Source: Arthrobacter yangruifuii
Lineage (GTDB): Bacteria > Actinomycetota > Actinomycetes > Actinomycetales > Micrococcaceae
Assembly: GCF_009192775.1 (NCBI RefSeq)
Contig: NZ_VTFX01000004.1
Location: 248,001 to 312,000, forward strand
Direction: 5' to 3'
Length of the DNA: 64,000 bases
The notes under the pieces are model-generated. The model saw only the letters and a program-made list of their open reading frames with translations. It was not told where the DNA came from and did no database searches. Shown piece after piece: positions 59,315 to 64,000 of this stretch. The first letter of the stretch is position 1. The number at the start of each line of letters is the position of its first letter. The position numbers and the translations under genes were made by a program.

Positions 59315-60826
59315 TTAGATGGCCTTGGCCTTGCCCTTCTTGCTTTCCTTGACCGGCCACGGGCCGACCTTTTCCTTGATCCGCTCCTGGCCTTCGTAGC
59401 GCTGGCCGGCGTCGGCAATGTCGCCCACGCGGTGCACCTTCAGGCTGTTGGTGGATCCGGCCTGTCCGGGAGGCGAACCGGCTGCGATGACCACCAGGTC
59501 ATTGTCTTCCACCAGGCCCTCTTCAAGCAGGGTGCGGTCCACCTGGGCGGTCATCTGATCGGTATGCTCGGCGAACTCCACCAGCATGGGTGCCACGCCC
59601 CAGAAGAGCGTCATGTACCGGTAGGTTTCCTCCACGGGAGTGAAGGCGAACACCGGCTTGGACGGGCGGAGGCGGGACAGGCGGCGTGCGGAGTCACCGG
59701 ACTGGGTGAAGGTACAGATGTACTTGGCATCCAGCTGGTCGGAGATCTCGACGGCGGCACGCGTGATGGCGCCGCCGCGGGTGCGCGGCTTGGAACCCAG
59801 CGGCGGAACGCGGTTCAGGCCGTGCTCCTCGGTGGACTCGATGATGCGCGCCATGGTTTCGACGGTTTCAATGGCGTACTTGCCCACGGACGTCTCACCG
59901 GAGAGCATGACGGCGTCGGCGCCGTCGAGCACGGCGTTGGCGCAGTCGGAGGCCTCGGCACGCGTCGGGCGGGGGTTGTCGATCATTGATTCGAGCACCT
60001 GGGTAGCCACGATGACGGGCTTGGCCCAGCGGCGTGCCAGTTCAATGGCGTTCTTCTGGACCAGGGGAACCTCTTCGAGCGGCAGCTCGACGCCGAGGTC
60101 ACCGCGGGCAACCATGATGGAGTCGAACGCGTCGATGATTTCCTCGAGGTTCGCCACGGCCTGCGGCTTCTCGACCTTGGCGATCACCGGTACGCGGCGG
60201 CCTTCCTCATCCATGATCTCGTGCACGCGGGAAATGTCACCGGCGTCGCGGACGAAGGAGAGGGCAACCATGTCGACGCCGCGGTTCAGGGCCCAGCGGA
60301 GATCGTCCTCATCCTTTTCGCTCAGTGCCGGAACGTTGACGGCAACACCTGGCAGGTTAATGCCCTTGTTATTGGACACCTTGCCGGGGACTACCACCTG
60401 GGTGACCACATTGTTGGCAGTCACGTCCACAGCCCGCAGCTTGACCTTGCCGTCATCGATCAGCAGGAAGTCTCCGACTTTCACGTCACCCGGCAGGCCC
60501 TTGTACGTGGTGGAGCAGATGTCCTTGGTACCGGGAATGTCATCGGTGGTGATGGTGAAGGTATCGCCCACGTTCAGGAAGTGGGGTTCCTCGGTGAACC
60601 GGCCCAGCCGGATCTTGGGTCCCTGGAGGTCGGCGAAGATGCCTACGGGCATTCCCAACTCGGCAGAGGCCTTGCGCACGTTCTCATACGTGGCGTTGTG
60701 TACGGAGTGGTCGCCGTGGCTCATGTTCATACGGGCAACGTTCACGCCCGCGCGAAGAACCGCTACGGTGTTCTCGTAGCTGGCGATCGCAGGTCCAAAT
60801 GTGGCAACAATCTTTGCGCGTCTCAT
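59315..60826 (-). CDS. pyk: Pyruvate kinase
   Basis: Converts phosphoenolpyruvate and ADP to pyruvate and ATP. 503 residues. RRAKIVATFGPAIASYENTV opening, KVEKPQAVANLEEIIDAFDS (catalytic Lys), IMVARGDLGVELPLEEVPLV (Mg2+ Glu/Asp) and ATQVLESMIDNPRPTRAEAS are the hallmark blocks, and the C-terminal allosteric domain is complete. The C-terminus ends in a Lys-rich tail (VKESKKGKAKAI). The ATG sits six nt after a TAGGCT box on the minus strand, so the mRNA may be leaderless. Confidence 0.97.
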   Translation of the reverse strand: MRRAKIVATFGPAIASYENTVAVLRAGVNVARMNMSHGDHSVHNATYENVRKASAELGMPVGIFADLQGPKIRLGRFTEEPHFLNVGDTFTITTDDIPGTKDICSTTYKGLPGDVKVGDFLLIDDGKVKLRAVDVTANNVVTQVVVPGKVSNNKGINLPGVAVNVPALSEKDEDDLRWALNRGVDMVALSFVRDAGDISRVHEIMDEEGRRVPVIAKVEKPQAVANLEEIIDAFDSIMVARGDLGVELPLEEVPLVQKNAIELARRWAKPVIVATQVLESMIDNPRPTRAEASDCANAVLDGADAVMLSGETSVGKYAIETVETMARIIESTEEHGLNRVPPLGSKPRTRGGAITRAAVEISDQLDAKYICTFTQSGDSARRLSRLRPSKPVFAFTPVEETYRYMTLFWGVAPMLVEFAEHTDQMTAQVDRTLLEEGLVEDNDLVVIAAGSPPGQAGSTNSLKVHRVGDIADAGQRYEGQERIKEKVGPWPVKESKKGKAKAI

Positions 60827-60944
60827 ACTTCTAGCCTAGTCTCCCTTGGCAGTTTGCGCATGGGAACAAGCTGTTGGCCACGCCCGAAACCCGGGCGTGG
60901 GCCCCGCCGAGCACTTGCTGACCCCGACCGGTAGTGGGATGGCC

Positions 60945-61031
60945 TGCACAGATTCCCAGAAAGTGCGCGAAGCTCGGGATTCCGGGGGCAGATAGGTGGC
61001 TCACCTGCCGGCGGTCGTGGGAATCTGTGCA
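60945..61031. repeat. 14-bp inverted repeat enclosing 59 nt
   Basis: TGCACAGATTCCCA (60945-60958) and its exact complement (61018-61031). The interior contains smaller complementary pieces (AGGTG-GCT-CACCT near 60995-61007). It lies between the OYE-type gene (upstream on the minus strand) and pyk, and could form a stem-loop RNA or be a MITE-like remnant. Confidence 0.8.
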
Positions 61032-61055
61032 CGCGGATCAGGCGCAGGCCTGGCC

Positions 61056-62270
61056 CTAAGCGGGCTGAACAGCCTCCGCCAGCACGCAGTGGGTCTTCCC
61101 GTAGACGGTGAACATGCACTTGTTGCAGTGAATACAGAGACCGGGCTTGGTGGGGTCCTCCGCCAGGCGGTTGATCAGGTCCGGCTCGCGCAGTAGTGCC
61201 CGGCCCATCGCAGCGAACTCGAATCCCTCGGCCATGGCGGCCTCCAGGTGGAGCATATTGTTCACCCCGCCGAGCAGGATGAGCTTCGCATTCTTCACCA
61301 CCGGGCGGACCTGCCGGGCGGCCTCCAGCATGTAGAGATCGTAGTAGGGGTATTCCCCCAGGATCCTCTTTCCCAGCATCTTCACGCCGGTCTTGAACGG
61401 CTCCTTCATAACGGCCGCCATTCCGTCCACCGGCACGTCGCCGCGGAAGAGGAACATCTGCCGCTTCACCGAGGAACCCATGGTCAGCTCGATGGCGTCC
61501 AGCACCTTGTCCGAGTCCAGCAGCTGGGCGGACTGCAGGGATTCATCCAGCCAGATGCTTCCCTTGATCCCGTCATCCATACTCATTTTGGCAATGACGG
61601 CAATGCGGTCGCCAACGGCGTCCTTCACCGCCTGGGCAATTTCCCGGGCGAAGCGGGTGCGGTTCTCGATGCTGCCCCCGTATTCGTCCCTGCGCTTGTT
61701 GATCCAGGGGCTCATAAACGAGCTGGGAAGGTACAGGTGGCCGAAATGCAGCTCGACGGCGTCGAATCCCGAGTCCACCGCAACGAGCGCCGCATCCCGG
61801 AACTGCCCGACGACGCCGCGCATCTGCTCCCGGGTGATCTCCTTGGAAAGCTGGAATGACGTGGGGTTCAGGAAAGTGCTGGGCGCCAGGGCCGAAGTCC
61901 CGGTCACGGCACGGCTGGCGACGACGCCGGCGTGGCCCAGCTGTGCGGAGATGGCGGCGCCTTCGGCATGGACGGCGGCGGTGAGCCGCTGCAGTCCCGG
62001 CACGGCTTCGGCGGACATGATGATCTGCCCCGGGGCGCTGCGGCCCTCCTGCGCCACCGAGCAGTAAGCCACCGTCGTCATGCCCACGCCGCCGCGGGCA
62101 AACCCGACGTGGAAGTCGATGAGATCCTGGGTAACGAGTCCTTCCGGCGACCTGCCCTCCGACGTTGCGGCTTTAATGATCCGGTTGCGCAGGCGGACCG
62201 GCCCCAGTGTCTCCGGGGACAGCGGCGACGGTACGGGCGGACGGGTACCCAGGGTGACATCAACAGACAT
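61056..62270 (-). CDS. NADH:flavin oxidoreductase, Old Yellow Enzyme family
   Basis: 404 residues, FMN-binding TIM barrel. LSPETLGPVRLRNRIIKAAT opening, AQLGHAGVVASR, FDAVELHFGHLYLPSSFMSP (substrate-site His region) and NKRRDEYGGSIENRTRFARE are characteristic. The C-terminus has a cysteine cluster CIHCNKCMFTVYGKTHC, similar in spacing to the Fe-S cluster of 2,4-dienoyl-CoA reductase-type proteins, but no flavodoxin-like reductase domain follows. Substrate unknown. ATG 62270; a purine-rich AAGGAG precedes it. Confidence 0.88.
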   Translation of the reverse strand: MSVDVTLGTRPPVPSPLSPETLGPVRLRNRIIKAATSEGRSPEGLVTQDLIDFHVGFARGGVGMTTVAYCSVAQEGRSAPGQIIMSAEAVPGLQRLTAAVHAEGAAISAQLGHAGVVASRAVTGTSALAPSTFLNPTSFQLSKEITREQMRGVVGQFRDAALVAVDSGFDAVELHFGHLYLPSSFMSPWINKRRDEYGGSIENRTRFAREIAQAVKDAVGDRIAVIAKMSMDDGIKGSIWLDESLQSAQLLDSDKVLDAIELTMGSSVKRQMFLFRGDVPVDGMAAVMKEPFKTGVKMLGKRILGEYPYYDLYMLEAARQVRPVVKNAKLILLGGVNNMLHLEAAMAEGFEFAAMGRALLREPDLINRLAEDPTKPGLCIHCNKCMFTVYGKTHCVLAEAVQPA

Positions 62271-62394
62271 GGCAGAGACTCCTTGGTGGCGGGAAAGACG
62301 CTCAGTACCAGGAACTGTAGACCACAGCCTCCGGCGGATCAGTTCATCCGGCGCCGGTAAATGGCCGTGGCGCCGCTGTGCGGCCGGAACCGGG

Positions 62395-62739
62395 TTACCC
62401 GTCCGCAGCCTCGTCCTCGCCCGCGAGGACGAACATGTCTCCGGACTTTACGATCAGCACCGGATGCAGGGCACCCATGATGAACACACAGGCGATGCTG
62501 AACACCCAGGTGGGCAGGTCCGAATCCGCCGACAGCAGCAGTGCTGTCCACAGCAGCACACCGATGGCGCCGATGAACAGGACCACACCGCGGAATCCCC
62601 GAGGGCGAAACCGGATCTGTGACCTCCGGTGCGGATGCTTTTTGTCCACCTTTCGGAGCTTTTTCAGGAAAAGGCCGAGCGCAATGATGCCAACCGTAAA
62701 TGCCCCGCAGACAAACGTTGCAACAACTCCTGCCACCAT
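62395..62739 (-). CDS. Small membrane protein, unknown function
   Basis: 114 residues, three hydrophobic spans: VAGVVATFVCGAFTVGIIAL, GVVLFIGAIGVLLWTALLLS and TWVFSIACVFIMGALHPVLI. A basic loop (KKLRKVDKKHPHRRSQIRFR) joins the first two. ATG 62739 has GGAGAG upstream and is preferred to 62787. No family recognised. Confidence 0.65.
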   Translation of the reverse strand: MVAGVVATFVCGAFTVGIIALGLFLKKLRKVDKKHPHRRSQIRFRPRGFRGVVLFIGAIGVLLWTALLLSADSDLPTWVFSIACVFIMGALHPVLIVKSGDMFVLAGEDEAADG

Positions 62740-62820
62740 GCGCTCTCCCCCAACGTGCTCATCGGAAAACGCAGCCGCGTGATCCACCGCGTAGTCTACC
62801 CAGTCCCGGCGGGAGCGGAC

Positions 62821-64000
62821 CTACAGTGCGGTGATGGCCCGGTCGGTCGGCGCCACCGGTGCCGGCAGGCGGGTGGAGCCCATGAGCCACTGGTCTACGG
62901 CTGCCGCGGCCGCCCGTCCCTCGGCGATTGCCCACACGATCAGGGACTGCCCTCGCCCGGCGTCGCCGGCGGCGAACACGCCCGGGGTGCCGGTCATGTA
63001 ATACCCGTCGCGGACCACGTTGCCGCGCTCGTCGAATTCCGCGGAGACCTGATCGGCCAGCCCGGCGGGTTCCGGGCCGGTGAAGCCCAGGGACAGGAAC
63101 ACCAGGTCCGCCGGGAGAATCCGTTCAGTACCGGCCTTGGGCAGCCGCTTGCCGTCCACGAACTCGGTTTCAGCCACCTTCACCCCGGTGAGTTTCCCGT
63201 TCTCCCCCACGAACTCCACCGTGGAGGCCAGGAAGGTGCGTTCGCCGCCTTCCTCGTGGGCGCTGGCCATCTCGAACAGCGTGGGGTACATCGGCCAGGG
63301 CTGGTGGGCGGCACGCTCGGCGGGCGGCTGCTGGCCGATCGCCAGCGTGGTGACCGAGGCGGCCTGCTGGCGGTGCGCGGTGCCGAGGCAGTCCGCGCCG
63401 GTGTCGCCGCCGCCGAGGATGACCACGTGCTTGCCCTCGGCCGTGATCTGGTTCTTCACGGTGTCACCGGCCACGGCACGGTTGGACTGCACCAGGTAGT
63501 CCATGGCGAAGTGCACGCCGGACAGTTCCCGGCCGGGGATGGGCAGGTCACGGGGCACGGTGGCTCCGGTGGCGATCACCACGGCGTCGTAACGGCGGCG
63601 CAGCTGCTCCCAGCTGATGTCCTTACCCACTTCGACGCCGGTGCGGAAGCGGGTGCCCTCGGCGCGCATCTGTTCCAGCCGGCGGTCCACCTGGATCTTT
63701 TCCATCTTGAAGTCCGGAATGCCGTAGCGCAGCAGCCCGCCGATCCGGTCCTCCCGTTCGTACACGGCCACGGTGTGTCCGGCGCGGGTGAGCTGCTGGG
63801 CGGCGGCAAGGCCGGCGGGGCCGGAGCCGACGACGGCGATGGTCCGGTCCGTCAGCCGCTCCGGCGGGTGCGGGGTAACCCAGCCCTCGCCCCAGGCTTC
63901 GTCGATGATGGAGACCTCCACCTGCTTGATGGTCACCGGCGGCTGGTTGATGCCCAGCACGCAGGACGCTTCGCAGGGGGCCGGGCAGAGCCGGCCGGTG
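62821..64000 (-). CDS. gltD: Glutamate synthase small subunit GltD (5' end outside the window)
   Basis: FAD/NADPH subunit of glutamate synthase, delivering electrons to GltB for reductive transfer of glutamine amide to 2-oxoglutarate. Visible: FAD motif TIAVVGSGPAGLAAAQQLTR, GIPDFKMEKIQVDRR, NADPH motif VVILGGGDTGADCLGTAHRQ and the terminal GVFAAGDAGRGQSLIVWAI. The frame continues to the window end, where LCPAPCEASCVLGINQPPVT supplies Fe-S cysteines typical of GltD. The N-terminal portion lies beyond 64000. Confidence 0.95.
   Translation of the reverse strand, partial: TGRLCPAPCEASCVLGINQPPVTIKQVEVSIIDEAWGEGWVTPHPPERLTDRTIAVVGSGPAGLAAAQQLTRAGHTVAVYEREDRIGGLLRYGIPDFKMEKIQVDRRLEQMRAEGTRFRTGVEVGKDISWEQLRRRYDAVVIATGATVPRDLPIPGRELSGVHFAMDYLVQSNRAVAGDTVKNQITAEGKHVVILGGGDTGADCLGTAHRQQAASVTTLAIGQQPPAERAAHQPWPMYPTLFEMASAHEEGGERTFLASTVEFVGENGKLTGVKVAETEFVDGKRLPKAGTERILPADLVFLSLGFTGPEPAGLADQVSAEFDERGNVVRDGYYMTGTPGVFAAGDAGRGQSLIVWAIAEGRAAAAAVDQWLMGSTRLPAPVAPTDRAITAL

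Overview
The window is high-GC DNA (roughly two thirds G+C by eye) with GTG/TTG starts, many ATGA/GTGA gene overlaps, an ANTAR-type PdtaR, a CarD-family factor, DUF222/HNH genes and candidate leaderless genes. This points to an actinobacterium, most likely Micrococcaceae (Arthrobacter sensu lato). That placement is inference from gene content, not a marker-gene result. I see no rRNA genes, CRISPR array, transposase or prophage. One tRNA gene is present.

Left edge (1-2346): the 3' end of a mycofactocin locus, with the tail of a probable mftD, then mftE and mftF. A perfect 27-bp tandem duplication covers the mftE stop / mftF start. Next (2.3-12.8 kb) are housekeeping and resistance-type genes: a DHA2 MFS exporter, a small membrane protein, a CPA1 antiporter, a divergent mannose-6-phosphate isomerase, a FUSC protein, the helicase HrpB, a CarD paralogue and a GntR regulator.

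A catabolic island spans about 12.8-27.4 kb. The minus-strand operon encodes MFS, cytochrome P450, 3Fe-4S ferredoxin, ferredoxin reductase and TetR. It diverges from a plus-strand operon encoding a phosphotriesterase-like pseudoenzyme, an intact phosphotriesterase/lactonase-like enzyme, an FAD monooxygenase, an HSL-type esterase and an AAHS aromatic-acid symporter. An MBL-fold hydrolase and a CocE/NonD hydrolase diverge from each other next door. The shared promoter region carries mirrored -35 elements and a 9-bp inverted repeat. The set looks like uptake, oxidation and ester/lactone hydrolysis of an unknown, possibly aromatic or terpenoid, compound. The least expected member is the first phosphotriesterase paralogue, which has lost nearly every metal ligand while its neighbour keeps all of them.

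27.4-30.4 kb holds glpD and a divergent SorC-type regulator, which is preceded by a possible leaderless 11-codon ORF ending in an ATGA overlap. 30.4-38.1 kb holds a GXWXG/DUF4334 protein, a DUF222-HNH protein, an SDR, an ECF41 sigma factor with its oxidoreductase partner and a near-consensus ECF41 promoter, a winged-helix/membrane-protein pair, and a VanY-type carboxypeptidase. 38.2-44.0 kb holds an MFS gene and a YtfQ-YtfR-YtfT-YjfF-like galactofuranose/galactose ABC importer.

44.3-49.8 kb holds two related DUF3533/ABC-2-like membrane proteins, one an internal duplication, around a TetR gene with a clear palindromic operator, then a TipA-like MerR gene with a classical 19-bp-spacer promoter. 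49.8-52.3 kb holds two overlapping Nudix genes, a 5'-3' exonuclease and a GNAT acetyltransferase.

52.4-58.1 kb holds a triose/polyol locus on the minus strand (class II aldolase, HAD phosphatase, DhaL, DhaK), a divergent GlcG/HbpS-type gene, and an unusual single-chain GAF-histidine kinase-receiver-LuxR protein whose receiver lacks the usual acidic pair. The right end carries tRNA-Leu(CAA), pdtaR, pyk, an intergenic 14-bp inverted repeat, an Old Yellow Enzyme-type oxidoreductase, a small membrane protein and gltD, which runs off the edge.
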